Source: Spirochaetales bacterium (GTDB lineage: Bacteria; Spirochaetota; Spirochaetia; UBA9216). Taken from it: a stretch of DNA of 64,000 nucleotides. Made by a program: the position numbers and the translations under genes. Below the pieces are notes generated by a model, which saw nothing but the letters and a program-made list of their open reading frames with translations, searched no databases and was not told the origin of the DNA. Numbering within the stretch: position 1 is the stretch's first letter; every line of letters begins with the position of its first letter. The stretch spans positions 1 to 64,000 of the forward strand of contig JAEINK010000010.1 of NCBI GenBank assembly GCA_016342585.1, given 5' to 3'. Shown piece after piece: positions 15,943-25,491 of the stretch.

Positions 15943-18900
15943 ATACTGCTCGTCTTACTGTTTGTCTTATCTTTTTCTCTCTCCTCCGAAACAGGAGAAA
16001 AATTTCTGTTTGACAGTATTAATCTGGAAGATGGATTATCCAACCTCTCTGTTTCATCTATCCAGGAGGATAGTCAGGGGTTTTTATGGTTTGGAACCCA
16101 GAGTGGTTTAAACCGATATGATGGTTATGAGTTCGAGGTTTATAACCAGGACCCCTTTGATCAGAACTCTCTTCCCCATGGTCTGGTCCAGACCCTTTAT
16201 ATCGATGATGACGATATCATTTGGATCGGGACCTATAATGGGATTTCCCGATTTGATCCGGGCACATCACTATTTACGAATTATGAATATTCCACAGATA
16301 ATAAAAATTCCATAAGCAATAATGTTGTCACAGCAATTACAAAGGATAACAAGGGGCAAATTTGGGTTGGAACTCTTGATGGTTTGAACCGGCTTGACCC
16401 TGAGACCGGGGTTTTCACCACCTATTTTCATGAAGAAGGCAAGTCCTCATCCCTGATGAATAACCTCATTAGAACCCTGTTAACCGATTCCGAAGGACAA
16501 ATATGGATTGGTAATCACAAGGGGGTTGAAAGGTATGACCAGGAGAGGGATGAATTTATTCACTTTCCTTATGAGGAAGGGGGGAGCAGTTCACTGCCAA
16601 GTCCCTATGCTATGAAGATCATCGAATACGATCGGGATAATCTTCTGGTCGGTACCTGGGATGGCGGTTTATCCATAATGGATAAGAACACAGGGCGTTG
16701 TGAAAATCATAGTTTTGCTGATAATCGGATTTATGCTCTTGAAATAGACAAGGATGGAAAAATATGGGTTGGTTCCTGGGGTGGTGGTATATTCGTTTTC
16801 AACCCTGAAGATAATAGCTCCATCCACTTGAAGACGGATATACATTCTGAGAACTCAATCAATTCAAATAATATATATTCTCTGTTCAGAGACAGTACGG
16901 ATATCCTCTGGGTAGGAACCAACGGGGCAGGCTTAAATTTCCTTAATTATCAGAAACAGGATTATTTATTTTTAAGCCATGACTCAATTAATTCAAACTC
17001 CCTGGATTCAGGAAAGATTTATGCCATCTGTGAGGATAGTACAAAAAAAATCTGGGTGGGGATCTACAATGCCGGGATCAATGTATATGATATAGAAACA
17101 GATCTGATCACGAGGTACAGGCATGATAAAGATGATGATTCAAGTCTGAGTGATGATATTGTCAATGATATTGTTTTGGATGATGATGGAAATATCTGGA
17201 TATCTACTAACAGTGGAATAAACCGATATAACCGAAAGACAGATTCCTTTGAAAGGTATTATTTCACCGTGGATATTGATGACTATTCCAAGGCCACTTA
17301 TAACTACATGATGGTAGAGGATGGGTTCTTATGGGTCGGCTCCTATTACAGTGGTTTGCTGAGAGTGGATTTGGCGAGTCTGGAAGTGAAGTCGTTTGAA
17401 AGTGTTTATGATGATCCTGAAACCCTTTCGGATAATCTGGTATATATGCCGTTGAGAAGAAGGAACGGGGAGGTATGGGTCGCCACCAATAAGGGATTAA
17501 ACAGGCTTAATGATGATGGAGAAACCTTTCAGAGGTACCTTTTAGATCGAAACAATCCGGAGGGGATAAACAATAATACCATCCGAGTACTTATGGAGGA
17601 TTCTCTGGGGAGGTTCTGGGTTGGTACCGGGGGAGGAGGGCTTAATCTATACAATGATGAGGACGATACCTTTACCCATTTGACCACCCGGGATGGTCTT
17701 TCCAATAATTTTATTATGTCCGTTAATGAAGGGGGGGACGGTAATATCTGGGTTGGAACAAAATATGGCATTTCGATTATTGATATAAACACCCTTCGTA
17801 TTTCAGTTCTTGACCGAGAAGATGGAATTACATCCATGCAGTTCTCTACCGGAGCATATACAGCTGATGACGGAACAGTTTATCTTGGTGCAGTAAGTGA
17901 GGTCTCCCGGTTCGGGACAAAGGATATTCAGGTAAACTCCATTGTTCCCCGATTATATTTTACCGGCATTGAAGCGGGCGGCATCCCTCTCTCTGGATTT
18001 TCTCCCTACCTTGAGGCGACCGATATTCTCCTTGATTATGGTAAATCTTTTTATCTCTCATTCAGCTATGTGGCCTTGAATTATCTCAGTCCGGAAAATA
18101 CGATCTATGCTTATAAACTTGAAGGCTATGATAGTGATTGGATAGATGCCGGGGAGAGGCGTTTCGCCCTCTATACCAGTCTACCTCCCGGAGAGTATGT
18201 TTTTCGAGTGAAGGCTGCCAATAATAATGGTGTCTGGAACGAAGAGGGGATTTCACGTAGAGTTGTTATTGAACCGCCCCTCTGGAGGACCTGGTGGGCT
18301 TACTCCCTGTACTTTCTTTTTTTGGTGTTTATTGTTGCTTTAATCAGTTTCCTCGGGATAAACAGGGTCCGAAAGCAAAAACTTATCGATCTTGAAAAGG
18401 CGAGATCCGATCTGGAGATCCTGAATTACAAGAATGAACAATTGAGTATAAAGGATTATCTGACCGGCATTTACAATCGAAGACATCTTGAAACTCTGAT
18501 GAAGAAGGAGTTTGCAAGAGCGCAGCGGAATGAAACGTATCTAACTGTTATCATGGTGGATATTGATTTCTTCAAACTGTATAACGATACTTATGGTCAT
18601 GTGAAAGGAGATCGGTGTCTTATCGAAGTTGTTGAGTCAATGAGTAGTACTCTAAATCGTCCCAATGATGTGATTGCCAGATATGGAGGAGAGGAGTTCT
18701 GCATTGTCCTTCCAGATGTGAAACCGGATGGGGCTCGAAAGATTGCCGCCAGGCTGCTCGCCAGTGTTGAGACTAAAGGTATCCTTCATTCAGGCTCCCC
18801 CTTTGGTTTTGTGAGTGTCAGCCTTGGGTTTGTCTCGTCAATTCCAAAACCGGAAGATAACAATGAGTATTTTCTAAAGTCAGCCGATAACGCTCTCTAC

Positions 18901-18948
18901 CGGGCGAAAAGAGAGGGCCGGAACAGGCTCGAGGAAGAGGTTATATAG
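15931..18948 (+). CDS. Two-component-regulator propeller / Y_Y_Y / GGDEF diguanylate cyclase
   Basis: Membrane receptor predicted to sense a ligand outside the inner membrane and make c-di-GMP. About 1005 aa: signal peptide (MKRFILLVLLFVLSFSLS), roughly a dozen or more propeller repeats with the motif D..G..W(I/V)GT..GL.R(Y/L) up to about residue 680, a Y_Y_Y domain (about 710-785), one membrane helix (about 786-812, WWAYSLYFLFLVF), a short coiled coil, and GGDEF (about 840-1000) with the active GGEEF site (RYGGEEF). HTCS proteins usually pair this sensor with a kinase; here the output is a cyclase. ATG 15931 is chosen over 15892 because it begins the signal peptide and fits the promoter. Confidence 0.92.
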   Translation: MKRFILLVLLFVLSFSLSSETGEKFLFDSINLEDGLSNLSVSSIQEDSQGFLWFGTQSGLNRYDGYEFEVYNQDPFDQNSLPHGLVQTLYIDDDDIIWIGTYNGISRFDPGTSLFTNYEYSTDNKNSISNNVVTAITKDNKGQIWVGTLDGLNRLDPETGVFTTYFHEEGKSSSLMNNLIRTLLTDSEGQIWIGNHKGVERYDQERDEFIHFPYEEGGSSSLPSPYAMKIIEYDRDNLLVGTWDGGLSIMDKNTGRCENHSFADNRIYALEIDKDGKIWVGSWGGGIFVFNPEDNSSIHLKTDIHSENSINSNNIYSLFRDSTDILWVGTNGAGLNFLNYQKQDYLFLSHDSINSNSLDSGKIYAICEDSTKKIWVGIYNAGINVYDIETDLITRYRHDKDDDSSLSDDIVNDIVLDDDGNIWISTNSGINRYNRKTDSFERYYFTVDIDDYSKATYNYMMVEDGFLWVGSYYSGLLRVDLASLEVKSFESVYDDPETLSDNLVYMPLRRRNGEVWVATNKGLNRLNDDGETFQRYLLDRNNPEGINNNTIRVLMEDSLGRFWVGTGGGGLNLYNDEDDTFTHLTTRDGLSNNFIMSVNEGGDGNIWVGTKYGISIIDINTLRISVLDREDGITSMQFSTGAYTADDGTVYLGAVSEVSRFGTKDIQVNSIVPRLYFTGIEAGGIPLSGFSPYLEATDILLDYGKSFYLSFSYVALNYLSPENTIYAYKLEGYDSDWIDAGERRFALYTSLPPGEYVFRVKAANNNGVWNEEGISRRVVIEPPLWRTWWAYSLYFLFLVFIVALISFLGINRVRKQKLIDLEKARSDLEILNYKNEQLSIKDYLTGIYNRRHLETLMKKEFARAQRNETYLTVIMVDIDFFKLYNDTYGHVKGDRCLIEVVESMSSTLNRPNDVIARYGGEEFCIVLPDVKPDGARKIAARLLASVETKGILHSGSPFGFVSVSLGFVSSIPKPEDNNEYFLKSADNALYRAKREGRNRLEEEVI

Positions 18949-19021
18949 GGAATAATCCGGGGAGAGCTTGATTATTCTTATGCTTCAGGGCAAAAAGACC
19001 TCATAAAAGAGGAGTAAAATC

Positions 19022-20458
19022 GTGAATAGCAAACCATCTAGAAGAAAGCAGACCAAAATTGTAGCTACAATCTCTGATCGAAAATGTGATATCCCCTTTA
19101 TTCAAGGGCTTGTTTATCGTGGTGTCGATGTATTTCGAATAAATACCGCTCATCAAACCCCGGACATCACAGCAAAAGTTGTTGAAAATATCCGGGCGGT
19201 GAGTAAACTGGCGGGAATCCTGATTGATACAAAAGGGCCGGAAGTTCGAACCAGGGATATCGAAGAGTCTGTGGTTGTCGAGGTGGGCGAAGAGGTAAGT
19301 TTTTCCGGACAAATATTAGAAGGGAAAAATATCCCTGTCAGTTATGAAAATTTCGTTCGTGATGTTCCCGAAGGGGCCAGAATCCTCATCGATGATGGTG
19401 AGGTCGGTTTTACAGTTGAACGAAAGGAGGCCGACAGGCTTATCTGTGTTGCCGGGAACGCCGGGGTGGTAAAAAACCGTAAAAGTGTGAATGTTCCCGG
19501 GGTTCATCTTGATCTTCCCGCCCTAACCGATAAAGACAGGGAGTATGTCCGTTATGCCAGAGATAATGATGTGGACTTTATTGCCCACTCCTTTGTGCGG
19601 AATCGGGCGGATATCCGGGAGATCCGGGAAATATTAGGTGAAGCACAGGATAGTGTAAAAATTATTGCAAAGATTGAGAACAGGGAAGGAGTCGACAATG
19701 CCGGGGAAATACTGAAAGATGCCCACGGTATAATGGTTGCCAGGGGGGATCTCGGGATAGAGATCCCCGCCGAAGAGGTGCCTGCTATACAGAAATCCCT
19801 CATCAGACTTTGTGTGAGCAGAGCAAAAACGGTCATAACCGCTACTCAGATGCTCCACTCCATGATCGATAACCCCCGCCCCACCCGTGCGGAGGTCAGT
19901 GATGTGGCCAATGCCGTCCTGGATGGTACTGATGCCCTCATGCTCAGCGGTGAATCTGCCTATGGTAACTATCCCTTTGAAGCTGTAGAGACCATGACAA
20001 GGGTCGCCCTGGCAACAGAGGCTTCCCGGCAGGATAATCTCGGCTATAAAAGTAAAGATGAAACCCCCTCTGTTCGGTCTTTTCTTGCCCGCTCGGCCAT
20101 TGAAGCCTCCCATGCTATTCCTGTCCGTGCCCTGATTGTTCATACCTATTCCGGAAAAACGGCTCGGGTGGTCTCCTCCTACAGGGGGAGAATTCCTGTA
20201 TATGTAAAATGTCATGACATAAATGTAGCCAGGGAGTTAACCCTCTCTTACGGCCTTTATCCCACCCTTATCGATCTTCCCGATTCCACAGATAAACTGA
20301 TTTCCACCGCTTTGAGTTCTTTGGTGGAGCGAAAATTATTAGACAAAGCCGATATGGTTGTCATCCTCGCCGGTTCTCCTCCGCATAGGAGTAACCAATC
20401 CAATCTCATCGAGATAAATACTGTTCAGAATTGCCTGGCAGGGAGGAAAAGTGAATGA
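19022..20458 (+). CDS. pyk: Pyruvate kinase
   Basis: Glycolytic enzyme, PEP + ADP to pyruvate + ATP. 478 aa, so without the extra C-terminal PEP-utiliser domain. Seen: the barrel start TKIVATISD, DTKGPEVRTRD near residue 68, the signature IIAKIENREGVDN near 220, GIMVARGDLGIEIP near 240, TATQMLHSMIDNPRPTRAEVSDVANAVLDGTDALMLSGESAYG near 285-325. The usual RxNFSHG is RINTAHQ, with Ala in place of the serine that helps bind K+, though Glu of KGPE is kept. GTG start 19022 has GAGGAG in front. Its stop overlaps the ATG of the following chemoreceptor frame (ATGA), so the two were built as one operon. Confidence 0.93.
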   Translation: MNSKPSRRKQTKIVATISDRKCDIPFIQGLVYRGVDVFRINTAHQTPDITAKVVENIRAVSKLAGILIDTKGPEVRTRDIEESVVVEVGEEVSFSGQILEGKNIPVSYENFVRDVPEGARILIDDGEVGFTVERKEADRLICVAGNAGVVKNRKSVNVPGVHLDLPALTDKDREYVRYARDNDVDFIAHSFVRNRADIREIREILGEAQDSVKIIAKIENREGVDNAGEILKDAHGIMVARGDLGIEIPAEEVPAIQKSLIRLCVSRAKTVITATQMLHSMIDNPRPTRAEVSDVANAVLDGTDALMLSGESAYGNYPFEAVETMTRVALATEASRQDNLGYKSKDETPSVRSFLARSAIEASHAIPVRALIVHTYSGKTARVVSSYRGRIPVYVKCHDINVARELTLSYGLYPTLIDLPDSTDKLISTALSSLVERKLLDKADMVVILAGSPPHRSNQSNLIEINTVQNCLAGRKSE

Positions 20459-22566
20459 GTATCAAATTTAAACTGCTTATACCCGTATTAATCATTTTCT
20501 AAGTAAGCTTCTCTGCTTTCTTTTTAATTTCCTCCATCTCCTTCCAAAAGGTCCTTACGCAGGAAATGGAGTATAAGGCGAAAGAAAATCTGAATATCAT
20601 CATTCATGACATTCAGGCCGGCCGGGAAGAGATCGTTCTCCTGAAGGACGGGCTGAACAGAAATATCATTAGACTTGCCCGGTCGATCCGGCAGCTTATT
20701 CAGTATGATCAGTTTGAATGGACTGAGCAGAGTTTTGTTGACTTAGCTATGAAATTGGGGGTTTCTGAAATCCATGTCATCGATAAGGAAGGGGTCCTGA
20801 GGTGGGGGAATATCCCCGACTTCTATGGGTTTGATTTTAATTCAACAGATCAGACCAGACCCTTTCTACCGGCTTTAACTGACGATAGTTTTGAGCTTGC
20901 TCAGGAGCCTCAACGACGTGGCGCTGATAATGTTCTTTTTCAGTATTTCGGTGTGTCCGGCCAGGGGGATGCCGGGATTATCCAGGTAGGCCTGGAACCC
21001 CGGGAACTAGAAACAGCCCTTGCCAAAACTGATATTCAAAATCGGATAAGGGATTTCAATCCGGATTCTCATAATGGCTTTTCTTTTATTGTCAATGAAA
21101 TGGGCGAGGTTCTCTATCATAAAGATAAAACCCTTGTTGGCGAGAGTATAAAGGATAAAGAGTGGTTCTCTCTCATCGATAGAGAGGGGGTAATTCGCTA
21201 TAACGAAGGGGAGCAGGAACTTATTCTTGCTTATAAAAAAATAGGAAATGAGATTTATACTGTGAATTTGTATGTCGATGCCTACATGGTTCCCTATTAT
21301 GCCCTTGTCCTGCGATTGTTGACCGTTCTTGTTTTGTCTTTTACAGGGACAGCCTTACTTGTACTTTTCATCCTGCAGCGGATGGCTGCCCGACCATTGA
21401 ATGAACTGGGGTCTATCATCTCCGAAATTTCGAGTGGTGAGGGGGATCTTTCCAGGACCGTGAACGTGAAAAGCCGTGATGAAGTTGGCCACCTTGCTGG
21501 AGATTTTAACACTTTTATCATGACTCTGCGGGGAATTATTATCAAGATAAAGGAATCTGCAGATGCAACAGTGCAGGTGAAGGATCATCTTGGTTCAACA
21601 ACCATAGAGACCGCCGCCTCTGTTGCAGAAATAACTGCCAATATAGGTGGTATAAAAAATCAGATCGAGACTCTTGATGGTAATATTGCCACCAGCTCTA
21701 CAGGAATAAATGAAGTTCAGCTTGTTATCCAGGATCTTCATAAAGAGATCGATGAACAGACGGCTGCTGTTGAACAGTCATCCGCATCGGTTCATGAAAT
21801 GGTTGCCTCTCTGAAGAATGTGGCCGGTATCACACAGGGGAAAAAAGAAGCTACCGGGAAGCTTGTTGGTACTACCAGGACTGGAGGAGCAAGGATGGAG
21901 GAGACTGTTCGGGTTGTCAGGGAGATACACAATAGTATCGATGCTATCTCCGGAATGGTCTCTGTGATCAATGGCATCGCCTCCCAGACAAACCTGCTGT
22001 CCATGAATGCTGCCATTGAGGCCGCTCATGCGGGTGATTCAGGGAAAGGGTTTGCCGTTGTTGCCGACGAGATTAGAAAACTCGCTGAAACCTCAGCTGA
22101 GAACTCCAAAGGTATCGGAAGTGAACTTAAGGAGATCGTTGGCAAAATCGAACAGGCTTCCAGTGCGTCCAGGCTTACCAACGAGGCCTTTGAGGAAATA
22201 ATGCGTGAGGTTCTGGATGTTTCTGCTGCTCTTGATGAGATAACCAGCTCTACTGAGGAACTGTCCGAAGGTGGTAATCAGATTCTTGATGCCATGGAGA
22301 GCCTTAACGGTGTGAGTCGTAATGTTCAGGAGGGGGCAATAAAAATGAGTGAGGGGATTGTCCCCATGACACATGCCATGCAGCAGGTAATGCGAATATC
22401 CAGTGAGGTCCTTGGTTCTATGGATGAAATCGCTGCAGGAACCGGGGATATTTCTCATGCCATGGAGGACCTTACTGCCATGACCCAGACTCTTGATGAG
22501 GCATCAACTGTACTCGAGAAAGAGGTTGGAAGATTCAAGACAAGCATGGATCCTGCCGATATATAG
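20455..22566 (+). pseudogene. Methyl-accepting chemotaxis protein interrupted by an in-frame stop
   Basis: Chemoreceptor reading frame starting at ATG 20455, overlapping the pyk stop. Codon 16 is TAA (20500-20502), in the middle of the first membrane helix (MSIKFKLLIPVLIIF, stop, [12 protein letters not shown]). After it the frame stays open to 22566. The rest is intact: Cache-like periplasmic sensor (about 35-275), second membrane helix (about 280-308), HAMP, and an MCP signalling domain with the hairpin tip [16 protein letters not shown]...[13 protein letters not shown]. Restart at ATG 20566 would lose the first helix and misplace the sensor. Probably a recent nonsense mutation or a sequence error; readthrough is less likely. 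Confidence 0.85.
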
Positions 22567-22569
22567 GGT

Positions 22570-24087
22570 GTGAGTACTTTTTGGCGGTATTTCAGGAATG
22601 TTCTGTTTATCAGTTTTCTCCTCGTAATCATAATTGTCGGATTCCTTTTTGTCCGGGGGTACAGCATTTCCCTGCATCAGCTGAGACAATCAAAGCTTGA
22701 TAACTTTACACGTGAATACACTGCTATTATAGATGGGTACAGAACTCTCGCCTTGAGTCTTTATGATAACGTTGTAGATATACCAAGAACGACCGAAAAG
22801 CTGAGTATGGCAATAGAAGATGAGAGCCAGCGGGGAAAGCTTCGAGCCGCCCTCTATGATCAGCTTCTTGCAAGTTACGGTAAGTTTTCAAGGTATAATA
22901 TCCGGCAGTTCCATTTTCATCTTATTGATAATACAAGTTTCTTAAGATTTCACACGCCGGAAAGGTTTGGTGATGATCTTACCGATATTCGTTCTACCGT
23001 AAGGAATACTAATGCTACGGGTCTTCCCAGTTCCGGTTTCGAAGAGGGGCGGATTTTTAACGGATACAGGTTTGTTTTTCCTATCTTTCATAATCTTTCT
23101 CAAGTTGGGTCTGTTGAGATCTCCTTCTCCATGAAAGCGATGGTGAAAACCCTGGATGAACTCTATGCAAGGCCGTCCAGTTTTATCCTTTCCCGAGAAG
23201 TTATGGAGGAGAAGCTCTTTGATTTGAATAGTCTGGCCTACCGCTTATGGCCGGTTTCGGACCAGTTTGTTCTTGATACCGGGATACCTGATAAAGGCTT
23301 TCCGGATCGCTTCATGACAGAAACCGAGAAGGTTAAGCTGAAATCCGTGCTTGAAGCCTTTCCTTCGGTCCCCGCCCTCTTTTCATCGAAATCTCTTGGC
23401 GATCTGATAATATTTCCGATTGAAAATTTTGAAGGGCGTGTTGTTGCGTACATGATCTGTCATGTGGACAGCGAAACTAATAAGCTTTTAAGACAGAATC
23501 TTATATGGACAATAATCCTCCTTTTTCTAATGTTTGTCGTGTTATCCATACTCTTCTATTTTATAAGCAGGAATCAGAAGATTCTCAATAAAATGGCCTC
23601 TTTTGACGGCCTGACCGAAACCCTTTCGAGGAATGCCCTTTTTAACCGGCTTCAATTGGAACTGGACAGGTTTAAACGTTATAATACCCCCGTTTCCCTG
23701 ATTCTCTTTGATCTGGATGAGTTTAAAGATATAAATGATAACTATGGTCATATGAAGGGTGATGAGGTCCTAAAGCAATTCGCTAAGGAAATTATTGACA
23801 GCTCCCGAACCACTGATTATCTGGGAAGACTCGGTGGAGATGAATTCCTTTCAGTTCTTCCTGGAACAAATCAGAAAGGAGCTGAGGTTACTGCTGAACA
23901 TCTACAGGAGAGCCTGAGGAAAATCTATTATCCCGGGATAGGAACGGTTACCGTCAGTATCGGTGTCGGTGAGATCTCCCTGTCCGATGAAATTGTTGAG
24001 AAGTTCATCGACAGGGTTGATAAGGGCTTATACATTTCAAAAAAGGAAGGCCGAAACCGGATTACCAGAATCTCAAATATAGAGTAA
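22570..24087 (+). CDS. Membrane sensor diguanylate cyclase (Cache-like + GGDEF)
   Basis: 505 aa. Membrane helix at about residues 9-28, a periplasmic region of about 270 residues resembling double-Cache sensors (HFHLIDNTSFLRFHTPERFGDD is like the family's ligand-binding part), a second helix near 313-335 and a GGDEF domain (about 345-500). The active site reads RLGGDEF, so c-di-GMP synthesis is expected. GTG 22570 follows the chemoreceptor stop by 3 bases and has no strong ribosome-binding site, implying co-transcription and coupling. HFHLIDNTSFLR-type sensors are shared by chemoreceptors and cyclases; the ligand is unknown. Confidence 0.88.
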   Translation: MSTFWRYFRNVLFISFLLVIIIVGFLFVRGYSISLHQLRQSKLDNFTREYTAIIDGYRTLALSLYDNVVDIPRTTEKLSMAIEDESQRGKLRAALYDQLLASYGKFSRYNIRQFHFHLIDNTSFLRFHTPERFGDDLTDIRSTVRNTNATGLPSSGFEEGRIFNGYRFVFPIFHNLSQVGSVEISFSMKAMVKTLDELYARPSSFILSREVMEEKLFDLNSLAYRLWPVSDQFVLDTGIPDKGFPDRFMTETEKVKLKSVLEAFPSVPALFSSKSLGDLIIFPIENFEGRVVAYMICHVDSETNKLLRQNLIWTIILLFLMFVVLSILFYFISRNQKILNKMASFDGLTETLSRNALFNRLQLELDRFKRYNTPVSLILFDLDEFKDINDNYGHMKGDEVLKQFAKEIIDSSRTTDYLGRLGGDEFLSVLPGTNQKGAEVTAEHLQESLRKIYYPGIGTVTVSIGVGEISLSDEIVEKFIDRVDKGLYISKKEGRNRITRISNIE

Positions 24088-24114
24088 ACTCAATTACAAA
24101 ACAGGAGTAATTTT

Positions 24115-25470
24115 ATGCAGCAAGGTCAGACCTACTCCGGTGATGCCCTGGAGCGACTTGCCGGTCTTATCCGGGTAAAAACCGAATCATTTACTGAATA
24201 TGAAAAATACGATATGTCAGAGTTTTCCCGTTTTAAAGAGGTTTTCAGGGAGACCTACAGGCGGGCTGTGGATACCTTTGAAGAGATCGAAGTCAGTCCC
24301 CTTTCAATCGTCTACCGATGGGAGGGCCTAAATCCTGATCTTAAACCCGCACTCTTCATCGGTCACTACGATGTCGTTGGTGCCGAACCACATGCCTGGA
24401 GTCATCCGCCCTATGATGGCATTATTGAGGATGGTTTTTTATATGGTCGGGGGACTCTTGATATAAAACAGCAGCTTGCCGCTTATATGGAGGGCGTTCA
24501 GATCCTTCTGGAATCGGGTTTTACACCTGAAAGAACCATATACTTTGCCTTTGGCGGTGATGAAGAGGTTTCCGGTACTATGGGGGCCGGGAAAATATCC
24601 CGGTGGTTTGAAGAGGCTGGTATAAAATTTGAATACCTTATGGATGAAGGCGGGATCATATCAACTGAAGGCATGAAAGCGTTTACGTCAAAACCGGTAG
24701 CCCTCATAGGCATAGAAGAGAAGGGGATGATGTCCCTTTATCTCTCCTGTTCCGATGATAGCGGCCACTCTTCCATGCCACCAAAACATACAGCCATAGG
24801 GCGGTTGGCTGAAGCAATCAGGAAAATAGAGAATAATCCCTTTCCCCCAAGGCTGGAGAACTCGGTTGTGCGTATGCTGAAGGAGATTGGGAGGAACTGC
24901 CGTTTTCCTTTAAATCTGCTGTTTAAACTCATGCCTCTTACGAATCCCCTTATTATCAAAGCTTTTTCTAAAGCGAATTCTACAAATTCAATGATAAGAA
25001 CCTCCCAGTCTGTAACACTTGTTGAAGGGGGAACCAGGGAGAATGTTCTCCCCTCCTTTGCCCGGGCAGTCATAAACTTCCGGATCCTTCCTGGTGAAAC
25101 CATGGACTCTGTCAAATCCCGGATAGAGGGTTTGGTAAAGGGGATGGGTATTGAAGTTGGTTTTCATGATGGCTGGCCCCCCTGTGATCCTATTCCTGCA
25201 CCGCAGAAGGATACGGAAGCCTTTTCCCTCGTGAAGGAGACTATCCATAATGTTTTTCCGGGTGTTATAGCTGTGCCTTTTCTTGTGAATGGTTCAACAG
25301 ATTCCAAATATTATCGAGCACTTACAGATAATATTTTCAGATTTACCCCGGATTTTTTGTCATCTGCCGATCTCGAAAGGATTCATGGGGTTGATGAGAG
25401 GATAAGCGGAGAAAATTTTGAAGGGATGATCAAATTTTATACAAATTTCATAAAAAAGACATGCGGTTAA
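24115..25470 (+). CDS. M20-family metallopeptidase (PM20D1/carboxypeptidase S-like)
   Basis: Zinc peptidase or acylase, 451 aa, probably cytoplasmic since there is no signal peptide. The two-metal site is recognisable: GHYDVVG (His/Asp near residue 83), GRGTLDIK near 112, GGDEEVSG near 147 and NGSTDSKYY near 395. A dimerisation domain occupies about 190-320. Members of this subgroup cleave N-acyl amino acids or small peptides; the substrate is not known. AGGAG lies 7 bases before the ATG. The next gene, a YfcC-family transporter, follows at 21 bases, so uptake and hydrolysis of the same small peptide or amide is likely. Confidence 0.86.
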   Translation: MQQGQTYSGDALERLAGLIRVKTESFTEYEKYDMSEFSRFKEVFRETYRRAVDTFEEIEVSPLSIVYRWEGLNPDLKPALFIGHYDVVGAEPHAWSHPPYDGIIEDGFLYGRGTLDIKQQLAAYMEGVQILLESGFTPERTIYFAFGGDEEVSGTMGAGKISRWFEEAGIKFEYLMDEGGIISTEGMKAFTSKPVALIGIEEKGMMSLYLSCSDDSGHSSMPPKHTAIGRLAEAIRKIENNPFPPRLENSVVRMLKEIGRNCRFPLNLLFKLMPLTNPLIIKAFSKANSTNSMIRTSQSVTLVEGGTRENVLPSFARAVINFRILPGETMDSVKSRIEGLVKGMGIEVGFHDGWPPCDPIPAPQKDTEAFSLVKETIHNVFPGVIAVPFLVNGSTDSKYYRALTDNIFRFTPDFLSSADLERIHGVDERISGENFEGMIKFYTNFIKKTCG

Positions 25471-25491
25471 ATATAGGTATCAGGAGTCGAT

